Below, piece after piece: positions 33,422 to 41,945 of a DNA stretch of 64,000 nt. The DNA is from UBA9619 sp964630665 (GTDB lineage: Bacteria; Pseudomonadota; Gammaproteobacteria; Arenicellales; UBA868): the NCBI GenBank assembly GCA_964630665.1, contig CAZVVN010000008.1, forward strand, positions 1 to 64,000. Direction: 5' to 3'. Within the stretch, counting starts at the first letter, position 1; each line of letters begins with the position of its first letter. The position numbers were made by a program, and so were the translations under genes. The notes under the pieces were generated by a model that was given only the letters and a program-made list of their open reading frames with translations, did not search any database and was not told where the DNA came from.

Positions 33422-36379
33422 ATGTCCGGTACATTGCCAATTCTTTTGTGGGGTATCGCGACTGCGCTGCGCTATACCGCGGCCAGGCACCTGGTATTCA
33501 AATCTCGGCTGGGGGAAAAAGATCTGCTCGCCCAGATCAGGACCCGCGACGGGTCAGTCGGGCGCTGGTATCAGTTCAAGGGGGGACGACTGAAATCCCG
33601 TTCCGGTATCCATCCGGCGGCCGAGATTTCGCTTACCTTCCGAACGGCTGAAACCGGCGCCAGGCTACTGACGCCGCCGCTGGACCACCAGCAGTTCGTC
33701 AACGCTGCAAAAGCATTCAATGTCGATATCGACGGCCCGGAAGAATTGTCACTGTGGTTCATGGAAACATTGCGTATGGTGCAGACCGTGGGCTGGTTGT
33801 TCGGCACCCCGGTAGCCGACGGGGAGACCCGCTATGTCAACAACACCAATGGTGGTCCGGTGTTCGTCTATGTCAAGGACGGTCGAATCGTCCGGGTCAC
33901 GCCCATCGAGTTCGATGACAGTGACGCACCGTCATGGTCGATGACTGCCAGGGGCAGGGTGTTTAAGCCGCCTCGGCAGACGACACTTGCCCCGCATGCA
34001 CTGGCTTCGAAATCGGTGGTCTATTCGAAGGACCGACTGCTCCATCCTCTGAAGCGGGTCGATTTCGATCCTCAAGGAGATCGCAACTGCGCCAATCGCG
34101 GCAAATCGGGATACCAACGCATCAGCTGGGACGAAGCCCTCGACATTGTTGCCGGTGAGATCAAGCGTGTCAGACGTGAACACGGCAAGGGTGCGATCCT
34201 CAGCAGCCACAGTTCACATCACACCTGGGGCAACGTGGGCTACTACATCAGTTCGAACTTCCGCTTCATGAATACCATCGGGCATACCAAGATGGTGATC
34301 AATCCGGACAGCTGGGAAGGTTGGTACTGGGGCGCCATGCACCATTACGGCTACAGCATGCGCAACGGCGCATCTGAACCTTACGGGCAAGTGCAGGATT
34401 GTCTCGAGAACTGTGAAATGATCGTCTTCTGGTCCAGCGACCCGGAATCATCCAGCGGTTCCTACGCTGCATTCGAAGGTACCATCCGCCGCCAGTGGGC
34501 CCGTGAGCTCGGGATCAAAATGGTCCACATCGATCCATTCCTGAACCACACCAGCGGCTTTCTCGGTGGCAAGTGGATTCCCGTCATCCCCGGTACCAGT
34601 CCGGCCCTGGCGCAGGCGATCACCTATGTCTGGATCGACGAAGATCTTTACGACAAACAATACGTTGCTGAGCGAACCACGGGATTTGAAAAGTGGCAGG
34701 CCTACATCATGGGTGACGAGGATGGCAGACCTAAGACACCCGAGTGGCAGGAGTTCGAAACCGGCGTTCCCGCCCATGTGGTCCGCGCCCTGGCCCGGGA
34801 GTGGGGGTCGAAAAAGACCTACCTCGCAGCCGGTGGCAAGGGTACCACCTTTGGCGGGGCCTGCAGGTCGGCGACCGGCATCCAGTGGGCCCGCTCGATG
34901 GTCTGTCTAATGGCCATGCAGGGGCTGGGCAAGCCCGGGGTGAATTTTGGCAACCTCCAGACCGGTGCACCACTCAACCATCATTTCTATTTTCCTGGAT
35001 ATGCCGAGGGCGGGATCTCCGGTGATATAGAAGGTTCAGGCACGGCATTCAACCTGTTTCAGCGCATGCCACACGTCATGAGTATGAACAGTGTCAGCCA
35101 GAAAGTACCCCGGACCTATATTCCAGAATCGATTACAGAAGAGCGGGTCGAGGGTTATCCCACTGATCCCCGGTCGCTTGAGCGCCAGTTCCAGAAGTTC
35201 AGTTACCCTTCTCCGGGTCACTCACGCATCCGGATGTTGTATAAATACGGTGGCTCACACTTCAGCACAGTCATGGACTCGAACAGGTTGGTTCGGGCGT
35301 ACCAGTCCGACGCACTCGAGTTCGTTGTCAACCAGTCGATATGGGACGAGGGCGAGACCCGATTTGCGGACATCGTACTGCCGGCCTGTACTAACTTCGA
35401 GCGCTGGGACATCGGCGAGTGGGCGGTGGCCGGAGGATATTCCCACCACAATGAGTCGCAGCTCAATCACCGTGTCATCGCCATGCAGCACAAGTGTATC
35501 GAGCCGCTGGGTGAGTCGCGTTCGGACTTCCAGATCTTTCTGGATATCTCAAAACGCCTGGGGTTGGGGGCCTATTTTGCCCAGGGAATGACCGAGCTCG
35601 ACTGGTGCAAATTACAATTCGATGCATCTGATCTCAAGGGAGTGATCAGCTGGAAAGAATTTCTTCGCAAAGGCTACTACGTTGTGCCGGCCGAGGAGGA
35701 GAAACTGCGGGCACCCGCGTCGTTCAACTGGTTCGCCGAAGGTCGCAAGAAAGATGTCCCCGAGCCGCATCCGCTACCGTCGGAGTATGGCGGTGAGTTT
35801 CGCGAGGGCCTGCAGACCCAGTCCGGCAAGATCGAGTTCGAGGCGATGAGTCTGAAGAAGTTCGGTGAGGATCCCGAAAGGCCACCGATCAACCGTTACA
35901 TTCCCAGCTGGGAAGGCCGCAGGAATTCAACGCTGGCCGCACGTTTTCCTCTGCAGTTGATTACGCCGCACCCGCGCTACAGTTTTCACACGCACACCGA
36001 TGGCAAGGACAGTACGATCAACGATATTGAAGCCCACCGGTTGCTGATCGACGGACGGTATTACTGGCCGGCCCGGCTCAATCCCCAAGATGCTGCTGAA
36101 CGCGGCATTGAAAATCACGATCTTATCCGTCTTTTCAATGATCGAGGGGAGGTAATCTGTGGGGCTGTCGTGACCGAGCGGATTCTCGCCGGAGTGGTGC
36201 ATTCCTACGAGTCCTCGGCCGTTTACGACCCGATCGGTGAACCAGGTCTTTCCCCGGAACGCGGGGGCTGCGTCAACCAGCTTACTTCTGCCCGGCCGCA
36301 GACAGCCAAGACAACGGCCACGGCGCCCAATTCATGTCTCATCGAGGTTGAGCAATGGCGGGCCACTGCGGCACTCTGA
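33422..36379 (+). CDS. Catalytic subunit of a pyrogallol-phloroglucinol transhydroxylase-type molybdopterin enzyme
   Basis: The protein has 985 residues. Residues 1-122 are an added domain (ALRYTAARHLVF...YQFKGGRLKSRSGIHPAAEISLTFRT...) resembling an SCP2-type sterol-carrier fold. From about 140 it is a molybdopterin-dinucleotide enzyme of the DMSO reductase family. The usual CxxC iron-sulfur motif is replaced by NNTNGGPVFVYVKDGRIVRV, so it lacks that cluster, as transhydroxylase does. His266, Asp296 and Ser297 (HSSHHTWGN, INPDSWEG) fall exactly 122 residues after His144, Asp174 and Ser175 of the Pelobacter enzyme as I remember them, Ser175 being the molybdenum ligand. It transfers or removes hydroxyls on polyphenols. 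Partner at 32267. Confidence 0.8.
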   Translation: MSGTLPILLWGIATALRYTAARHLVFKSRLGEKDLLAQIRTRDGSVGRWYQFKGGRLKSRSGIHPAAEISLTFRTAETGARLLTPPLDHQQFVNAAKAFNVDIDGPEELSLWFMETLRMVQTVGWLFGTPVADGETRYVNNTNGGPVFVYVKDGRIVRVTPIEFDDSDAPSWSMTARGRVFKPPRQTTLAPHALASKSVVYSKDRLLHPLKRVDFDPQGDRNCANRGKSGYQRISWDEALDIVAGEIKRVRREHGKGAILSSHSSHHTWGNVGYYISSNFRFMNTIGHTKMVINPDSWEGWYWGAMHHYGYSMRNGASEPYGQVQDCLENCEMIVFWSSDPESSSGSYAAFEGTIRRQWARELGIKMVHIDPFLNHTSGFLGGKWIPVIPGTSPALAQAITYVWIDEDLYDKQYVAERTTGFEKWQAYIMGDEDGRPKTPEWQEFETGVPAHVVRALAREWGSKKTYLAAGGKGTTFGGACRSATGIQWARSMVCLMAMQGLGKPGVNFGNLQTGAPLNHHFYFPGYAEGGISGDIEGSGTAFNLFQRMPHVMSMNSVSQKVPRTYIPESITEERVEGYPTDPRSLERQFQKFSYPSPGHSRIRMLYKYGGSHFSTVMDSNRLVRAYQSDALEFVVNQSIWDEGETRFADIVLPACTNFERWDIGEWAVAGGYSHHNESQLNHRVIAMQHKCIEPLGESRSDFQIFLDISKRLGLGAYFAQGMTELDWCKLQFDASDLKGVISWKEFLRKGYYVVPAEEEKLRAPASFNWFAEGRKKDVPEPHPLPSEYGGEFREGLQTQSGKIEFEAMSLKKFGEDPERPPINRYIPSWEGRRNSTLAARFPLQLITPHPRYSFHTHTDGKDSTINDIEAHRLLIDGRYYWPARLNPQDAAERGIENHDLIRLFNDRGEVICGAVVTERILAGVVHSYESSAVYDPIGEPGLSPERGGCVNQLTSARPQTAKTTATAPNSCLIEVEQWRATAAL

Positions 36380-36527
36380 GTGTCTGTCTTCAGTCTTCAT
36401 CCCTGGTAAGGGTACCCAGCCCGACCACCAAGCCGAGGCCTTGTTCCCTCAACCGTTTGGTAGATGCCCGAAGTCCTTCACTATTGCCCGGTGGATTTCA
36501 GCCTATTGGGTAACGGGGTAGTGGCTG

Positions 36528-37679
36528 CTACCCAACCTGGATGATCTCGTCTGGCCGGTTGGAGATCATCTGCGCCCCGGTCTCGGTCACGAGGACGGGA
36601 TCGCAGTAGCGCGTGGCGCCCATTCCCGGCACTATCGCCCAGGGTTCCACGGTGATCACCATGTTGGGCTGGAGTAGGGCATCGTTGTAAAGCCGCAGGT
36701 TGCCGCGGTCGATCCGTCCCTCCCATTCCGTCGCCAGACCGCGAATGAGTCCGGCGCCGCAGTGAATGTTGTCGTAGCCTGCGGCGATCAGCACTTGGCG
36801 CGACGCCCGGTCCACGTCACCGAAGCTCGTGCCCGGCCGCATGGCCGCGATGGCTGCGTCCTGTGCATCGCGCGTGGCCTCCTGGTAGCGGCGCTGTTGT
36901 TCGGTTGGAGAACCGGTGAAGAGCGGCCGCTCGACTGCCGTCAGGTAGTTCCACACATAGGCCTCCACCACTAGCGTGACCAGCACGTCGGGCTGGAGCG
37001 CCTCTCCGCTCGCGCCGGTATGCGGCTGGAGCGAGCGCAAACCCTGCTGGCTGTAGCAATTGACCCTACTTTCCACCTCCCCGTACTCGCGTGCTGCGTA
37101 TTCCGACATCTCCATCATGGCGCGTCCCGCGAGCACAACCTCAGGGATGCCCACCTTGGCCTCCTCGATGAAGGTCGCGATGCCCTGCTCCGCGATCCGG
37201 GTGGCGGCCGTGACCAGTGCCAGTTCCTCTTCCGAACTGACCAGGATCAGTTTCTCGAGCGCACTCGAGAAATCCGAGAATTCGAGCTTCGGCATTGCGG
37301 TCTTCAGCATCTCGAGCGTGGTTACTGTGGTGCCCGTGGCATCGAATGAGATGTGACCGATATGCTGGGATTCGAGGAGCCCGGTGAGGAGCGAGATTGC
37401 ACTCTCAGTGTTGGGGCCGTCTATGTCGTTGTAGGTGTGCATCTCGGTGATGGGTGAGTGTTGTCTGGCTCGCGACGCTTCACCTTCGGAGAGAATCATG
37501 GCGGCGGGTCCGTCCCGCGGCACGACGGTAATCGTGGGGCGCCCCCAGGGGATGATAGGTACGCCGCTCAGGTAATAGGATGGGAAGAAGGAGAAAGCAA
37601 CGGCCGCCTCGCTATCGCCAAGGGTTGCACGGATGCCTGCCTGCCGGCGCTCGATCTCATTCTTGCTGAAGATCGTCAT
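36528..37679 (-). CDS. Creatinase/Xaa-Pro aminopeptidase-like (M24) protein lacking metal ligands
   Basis: The protein has 383 residues with the two-domain creatinase/prolidase layout. A creatinase N-terminal domain runs to about 150. The pita-bread domain shows IHCGAGLIRGLATEW, ITVEPWAIVPGMG and the end RYCDPVLVTETG. Of the five M24 metal ligands only the Glu in VEPW is clear: both Asp positions (LVVEAYVWNYLTAVERP), the His and the last Glu are replaced. Metal-independent members include creatinase (creatine to sarcosine and urea) and some amide hydrolases. It is the last gene of the TRAP operon. Confidence 0.78.
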   Translation of the reverse strand: MTIFSKNEIERRQAGIRATLGDSEAAVAFSFFPSYYLSGVPIIPWGRPTITVVPRDGPAAMILSEGEASRARQHSPITEMHTYNDIDGPNTESAISLLTGLLESQHIGHISFDATGTTVTTLEMLKTAMPKLEFSDFSSALEKLILVSSEEELALVTAATRIAEQGIATFIEEAKVGIPEVVLAGRAMMEMSEYAAREYGEVESRVNCYSQQGLRSLQPHTGASGEALQPDVLVTLVVEAYVWNYLTAVERPLFTGSPTEQQRRYQEATRDAQDAAIAAMRPGTSFGDVDRASRQVLIAAGYDNIHCGAGLIRGLATEWEGRIDRGNLRLYNDALLQPNMVITVEPWAIVPGMGATRYCDPVLVTETGAQMISNRPDEIIQVG

Positions 37680-37796
37680 GTAGGACCTCGTTTCCTGCCG
37701 GAGGAAGAGAAAGAACAGGTGCGTTGCTCCCCTGATTTATCCGGACTCCGGGAGCGAGCAGTCTCTGGCCCCGGCGCTGGAAAAAAGTAAAGCGCC

Positions 37797-38645
37797 TCAA
37801 ATTTCATTTGCGACGGTATTGACCAGCGTACCGACGAGGTTCACCTCGACTTCGACCACGTCCCCTTCTTTGAGAAAGATCGGCGGCTGGCGCTTGAATC
37901 CGACCCCACCCGGAGTGCCAGTGACGATCACATCGCCCGCACACCAGGGTAAAGCCCTGGAGACATAGGAGATCAGAGTCGGGATGTTGAAGGCCACGTC
38001 GTTGAACTCACCAAATTGCATCTGCTCGCCGTTCAGCCGGGTGGTGACGGTCAGCGCATCGGGATCTGGTATGTCATCGGTAGTGACCAGCCAGGGTCCA
38101 AACCCACCGGTAGCGTTGAAATTTTTCCCCATGCTGTACTGATGGACGTGGAATTGCCAGTCCCGAACGCTGCCTTCGTTGTAGCAGGCATAGCCCGCGA
38201 CATGGTCCAGGGCATTTTCTGGCTCAATGTGGGCCCCACCTTTACCGAGCACCACTGCGATCTCACCCTCGAAGTCCAGTTGTTCTGACGATTTGGGCAC
38301 CAGCAGTGGTTGCTGGTGTCCCACCTGGGTCTGGGCGTGGCGGTGGAAAAGTACCGGGTAGTCACCGATGGTGCGACCCGCCTCGCGCGCATGCGCCAGA
38401 TAGTTGACTGCTACGCAGATCACCTTTGATGCGTTCGGTATCAGAGGCAGGAACGTGACTTCGTCGAATGGGAAGTCTGCCGACCGACTGCCGGCGTAGT
38501 CGGCGGCCTCTGCCAGGCTGTCTGTCTCGAGCAGGGTTTTGAGGTCCGAGACGCCCTCGATCGACGAGCTCAGATCGACGATGCCGTCATCGGTTACGGC
38601 ACCGTAGCCGCTCGCATTGTTCCGGGTAAAACTGGTTAACTTCAT
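37797..38645 (-). CDS. Fumarylacetoacetate hydrolase (FAH) family protein
   Basis: The protein has 282 residues. The FAH core follows an N-terminal small domain. VICVAVNYLAHAREAG begins the core, metal ligands lie in DFEGEIAVVLG (Glu, Glu) with a further Asp downstream, and TGTPGGVGFKRQPPIFLKEGDVVEVEV closes it. Members split or decarboxylate 2,4-diketo acids, for example fumarylpyruvate or fumarylacetoacetate, or act as oxaloacetate decarboxylases. Position between TRAP transporter genes and a creatinase-like gene makes it part of a catabolic operon. CAGGAGGACC precedes the ATG. Confidence 0.87.
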   Translation of the reverse strand: MKLTSFTRNNASGYGAVTDDGIVDLSSSIEGVSDLKTLLETDSLAEAADYAGSRSADFPFDEVTFLPLIPNASKVICVAVNYLAHAREAGRTIGDYPVLFHRHAQTQVGHQQPLLVPKSSEQLDFEGEIAVVLGKGGAHIEPENALDHVAGYACYNEGSVRDWQFHVHQYSMGKNFNATGGFGPWLVTTDDIPDPDALTVTTRLNGEQMQFGEFNDVAFNIPTLISYVSRALPWCAGDVIVTGTPGGVGFKRQPPIFLKEGDVVEVEVNLVGTLVNTVANEI

Positions 38646-38737
38646 TGGTCCTCCTGGTGGAGATGGGTCATTGGTACTGCGGCTCTGGCCTCAGCCCCGT
38701 CTAGCGTTATGCAAAGGCTGTCAGGCAGCACAGCCTG

Positions 38738-40054
38738 TCAATGATATAGCCAATTCGGCAGCAGTAAAACGTAGGCCGGTGTCAGCAGCAGGATCAGCAG
38801 GCGGATAATGTCCACGCACCAGAACGGTGTGACACCTTTGAAGACGGTGGTGGTCTTGACATCCTGGAGCACACCGGCGAGAACGAACACATTCAGACCT
38901 ACCGGTGGTGTGATGAGGCTGATCTCGGTCACGACTACGGCGATGATGCCGAACCAGACCAGAATCTCTTCGGGGCCGAGTCCCGCGTAGCCGAGGTTTT
39001 GGACTACCGGAAAGAAGATCGGAATGGTCAGCAGCAGCATGGACAGGCTTTCAAATACGCAGCCAAGTACGATATAGATCGCGAGAATGATCAGCAGGAC
39101 CATCAGCGGCGACATCTCAACCCCGGTGACGAAGTCCAGAAGCGCTGTTGGCAATCCGGCCCGATTGACGAAATTCGAGAAGATCAACGCCCCGAACAGC
39201 ACGGTGAACAGCATGGCGGTGGTTCGGGCGCTGTTGACCAGGACTTCGTAATAGTCGCGCCAGGACCGCACGCCGCGGGCCAGAGCCAGCAGGAAGGCGC
39301 CTCCGGCGCCGATGCCAGCCGCTTCGGTGGGGGTGAAGATGCCGCCGTAGATTCCTCCGATCACCAGTATAAACAGTACCAGTGTGCCCCAGACCCCGCG
39401 CAGGGCCCTTAAGCGTTCGGGCCAGATCATTCGTTCGGCCCGGGGGCCGTCCTGGGGTCGGCGCCAGACCACGTACTGCACGGCGACGAGGTACAGCAAT
39501 ATGCCGAGCAGGCCCGGAAGAAATCCCGCCGCGAAGAGCTCCCGGATGCTGGTCTCGGTCATCAGGCCGTAAATCACCAGAATCACACTCGGTGGGATCA
39601 GGATCCCCAGCGTGCCGCCGGCGGCGATAGACGCTGTGGCCAACGAATCGGCGTAGCCGTACTGGCGCATCGGCGGCATGGCCACCTTGGACATGGTGGC
39701 AGCGGTCGCGAGACTCGATCCACAAATAGCGCTGAAGGATCCGCAAGCTACGATAGTCGCCATGGACAGCCCACCCCGACGATGGCCGAGAAAAGCATTG
39801 GAGGCAGCATAGAGCTCTGCCGATAATCCTGCCCGGGACACCAGATTCCCCATCAGGATGAAAAGCGGTACGACCGACAGGCTGTAGTTCAATGCTGTTT
39901 CCGAAACGAGGGTGCCGATCATTGCCAGCGAGGGTTTCCAGCCAGTCAGCAGGCCAAAGCCGACAAAACCGACACTGCCCATCGCAAAGGCAATGGGCAG
40001 CCGCAGGAAAACCAGGATCAAGAGAACGGCAAAGCCTATAAGTGCAACCGTCAC
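38738..40054 (-). CDS. dctM: TRAP transporter large permease (DctM)
   Basis: The protein has 438 residues with about 12 membrane segments. Typical DctM features include AFAMGSVGFVGFGLLTGW, the SGSSLATAATMSKVAMPPM segment and IPPSVILVIYGLMTETSI, and LITPPVGLNVFVLAGV near the end. It is the ion-coupled transport subunit of a tripartite periplasmic transporter in the inner membrane. The start codon is GTG 40054 with weak ribosome binding site, 39 bases after dctQ. Confidence 0.93.
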   Translation of the reverse strand: MTVALIGFAVLLILVFLRLPIAFAMGSVGFVGFGLLTGWKPSLAMIGTLVSETALNYSLSVVPLFILMGNLVSRAGLSAELYAASNAFLGHRRGGLSMATIVACGSFSAICGSSLATAATMSKVAMPPMRQYGYADSLATASIAAGGTLGILIPPSVILVIYGLMTETSIRELFAAGFLPGLLGILLYLVAVQYVVWRRPQDGPRAERMIWPERLRALRGVWGTLVLFILVIGGIYGGIFTPTEAAGIGAGGAFLLALARGVRSWRDYYEVLVNSARTTAMLFTVLFGALIFSNFVNRAGLPTALLDFVTGVEMSPLMVLLIILAIYIVLGCVFESLSMLLLTIPIFFPVVQNLGYAGLGPEEILVWFGIIAVVVTEISLITPPVGLNVFVLAGVLQDVKTTTVFKGVTPFWCVDIIRLLILLLTPAYVLLLPNWLYH

Positions 40055-40093
40055 GGTAGGATCTGTCGGAAGAGTGGTTTGGTGAGCGCCCGG

Positions 40094-40651
40094 TTATATC
40101 GCTGTCGTGGGGCGGTCGGGAGACATCGGCCCTTTAGCACGGGCATAACGTATGGTATTAAAGCCAAAAGCAATGGCTGCAATTGCGTTCATGATTGCGA
40201 TGAAATAGGTGATCGGAGCGTAGGGAATGGCCAGGAATTCTGTGGCATCGCCGTATTTGGCCATAAAGTCGGCGCTGATCCAGACCCGCCAGGAGACAGC
40301 GGCCAGCATGATCGCCATCAACAGGCTCAGTATGGCCTGACGCGCATTGATCCAGCTGGTCGGCACCCAAAGGTCCATGAGGTCAACGCTGACATGTTCT
40401 TCCCGATAACAGACTGTGGGCAAGATAGCGAAGACAATCAGGCCCATCATAAGTTGGGTCAGTTCCGTCGCACCATCCAGGGGAGTGTTGAAGAAGTAGC
40501 GCCCCACAACGTCGATACAGGTCATTGCCATGAGGGCAAAGAGCACGATACAGGATACCCAGTCCCCGACCCCCGCCAGAGCTGACAGGCGGAAGCCGGG
40601 ATGACTGTTGTGCTCGTTTTTAGTCAGCGCACGGTTTTCTCGCTGACCCAT
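40094..40651 (-). CDS. dctQ: TRAP transporter small permease (DctQ)
   Basis: The protein has 185 residues with four membrane helices, the standard length and layout for DctQ (VLFALMAMTCIDVVGRYFFNTPLDGATELTQLMMGLIVF, REEHVSVDL). It bridges the binding protein and DctM. It begins 6 bases after the dctP stop, so the genes are co-translated. Confidence 0.9.
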   Translation of the reverse strand: MGQRENRALTKNEHNSHPGFRLSALAGVGDWVSCIVLFALMAMTCIDVVGRYFFNTPLDGATELTQLMMGLIVFAILPTVCYREEHVSVDLMDLWVPTSWINARQAILSLLMAIMLAAVSWRVWISADFMAKYGDATEFLAIPYAPITYFIAIMNAIAAIAFGFNTIRYARAKGPMSPDRPTTAI

Positions 40652-40657
40652 TGGTCT

Positions 40658-41665
40658 TTACGGGTTGGAACGGGCAATGCTGCGCAACTCATCGAGGGCA
40701 GCCTTGCCGTCTATACCGAGACCGTTCATCTGTTCGATCCAGGCGGCCTCGACCGGTGCCATCAGATCAAGGTACTCGGCATGGGTTGCCTGACTTGCCG
40801 TGGTGACCGTACTGCCCGATGCCAGAGCGTCGGCATGGCCAGCCTTGTCCGCGTTATCCCAGGCCTGGCCCGCCAGTCTGGTGAGCTTTTCGCCGGAGAC
40901 GCTCAAAATAGCGTTGCGATCTTTTTCCGACAAGCTGTTGAGAAAATCGGTATTGAGCAAGTACGCGAAACTGCCGTAGTACAACCCTCCAGGCATAATG
41001 GTCACATAGGGAACGACTTCCTTGAGACGAAAGCTCTTCTGCGTTTCTATCGGCATAAAGATGCCGTCAGCCACCCCAGAGGAGAGTGCTTCGTAGACCT
41101 TTGGCGCCGGTAGTTTTACGGCCGTCACACCAAGTGCCTTACCGACCTTGGACCCGACACCCCCGGGCACCCGGATCTTCAGACCGTTCAGTTCGCTGAG
41201 ACTCTTGAGCGGGGTCTTGGTCTGGATGACTGCAGGTCCGTGTGAACTCAGGCCGACCAGTGTGACCCCTTCATGTTCATTGGCCTTGGCCAGGTATTTC
41301 TGGTGAACTCGCCAATAGGCAACGGAAGCGGCCTCGGCACTGGTGCCCAGATTCGGCATCTCAACCGCCTGGGTCGCTGCGTAGCGCGTGTTGTAGCCGT
41401 GGAAAATCCAGGCAGCGTCGGCAACACCGTCACGAACTAGTTCAAATTGCTTGAGCGGCGAGGCGAGTTTGTACTCGATCTTGGTTGTGACACGTCCCTC
41501 TGTTGCTTCTTCGATCCACTTGCCCCAGGTTGGCCAGACCTGGGAGTTGGTCAGGTGTGTCGGTGGTGCCCAACTACTGATGTTGAGTACTTTTTGGGCA
41601 GAAGCTGGGGCCGCCAGGAGCAGCATGACGGTAGTGAGTCCCAATAATTTGAGTTGTTTGTTCAT
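40658..41665 (-). CDS. dctP: TRAP transporter substrate-binding protein (DctP)
   Basis: The protein has 335 residues. A cleavable signal peptide (LLGLTTVMLLLAAPASA, cut near AQK) precedes a DctP fold beginning VLNISSWAPPTHLTNSQVWPTWGKWIEEATEGRVTTKIEY, with the ligand-Arg region LNGLKIRVPGG. Substrates of such proteins are usually organic acids. The downstream FAH-type and creatinase-like genes suggest a carboxylate that feeds them. Very strong AAGGAGGAATATAG precedes the ATG. Confidence 0.92.
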   Translation of the reverse strand: MNKQLKLLGLTTVMLLLAAPASAQKVLNISSWAPPTHLTNSQVWPTWGKWIEEATEGRVTTKIEYKLASPLKQFELVRDGVADAAWIFHGYNTRYAATQAVEMPNLGTSAEAASVAYWRVHQKYLAKANEHEGVTLVGLSSHGPAVIQTKTPLKSLSELNGLKIRVPGGVGSKVGKALGVTAVKLPAPKVYEALSSGVADGIFMPIETQKSFRLKEVVPYVTIMPGGLYYGSFAYLLNTDFLNSLSEKDRNAILSVSGEKLTRLAGQAWDNADKAGHADALASGSTVTTASQATHAEYLDLMAPVEAAWIEQMNGLGIDGKAALDELRSIARSNP

Positions 41666-41945
41666 CTATATTCCTCCTTGCGGTTTGTATAAGGTAAACA
41701 AAATGACAGGTGTCGCAGTTGTTCACAGGGAATGCCTGCAGGCACAACTATCAGTTCGGTATAGTTTGTTGAAACTTCGCTCTTGTCAAGGCGGGCCCGA
41801 TATATCGCCCGGCTGAACTATTTGATGGTCGGGTTGAAGGGACATCTTAACATGATGAGAATCTACAGCCATGACCGCGGGTCAGGATGCGGCGTCAGCC
41901 AGGTTGTTCATAGGCGCGCTACAAACCATTTACAGGAGGCGTTTA

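Noticed and set aside
41784..41789. TTGACA (minus strand) as -35 of the dctP promoter
   Set aside because: The -35 is perfect, but the nearest TATACC is 20 bases away and other spacings give poor -10 boxes, so I did not call a promoter.
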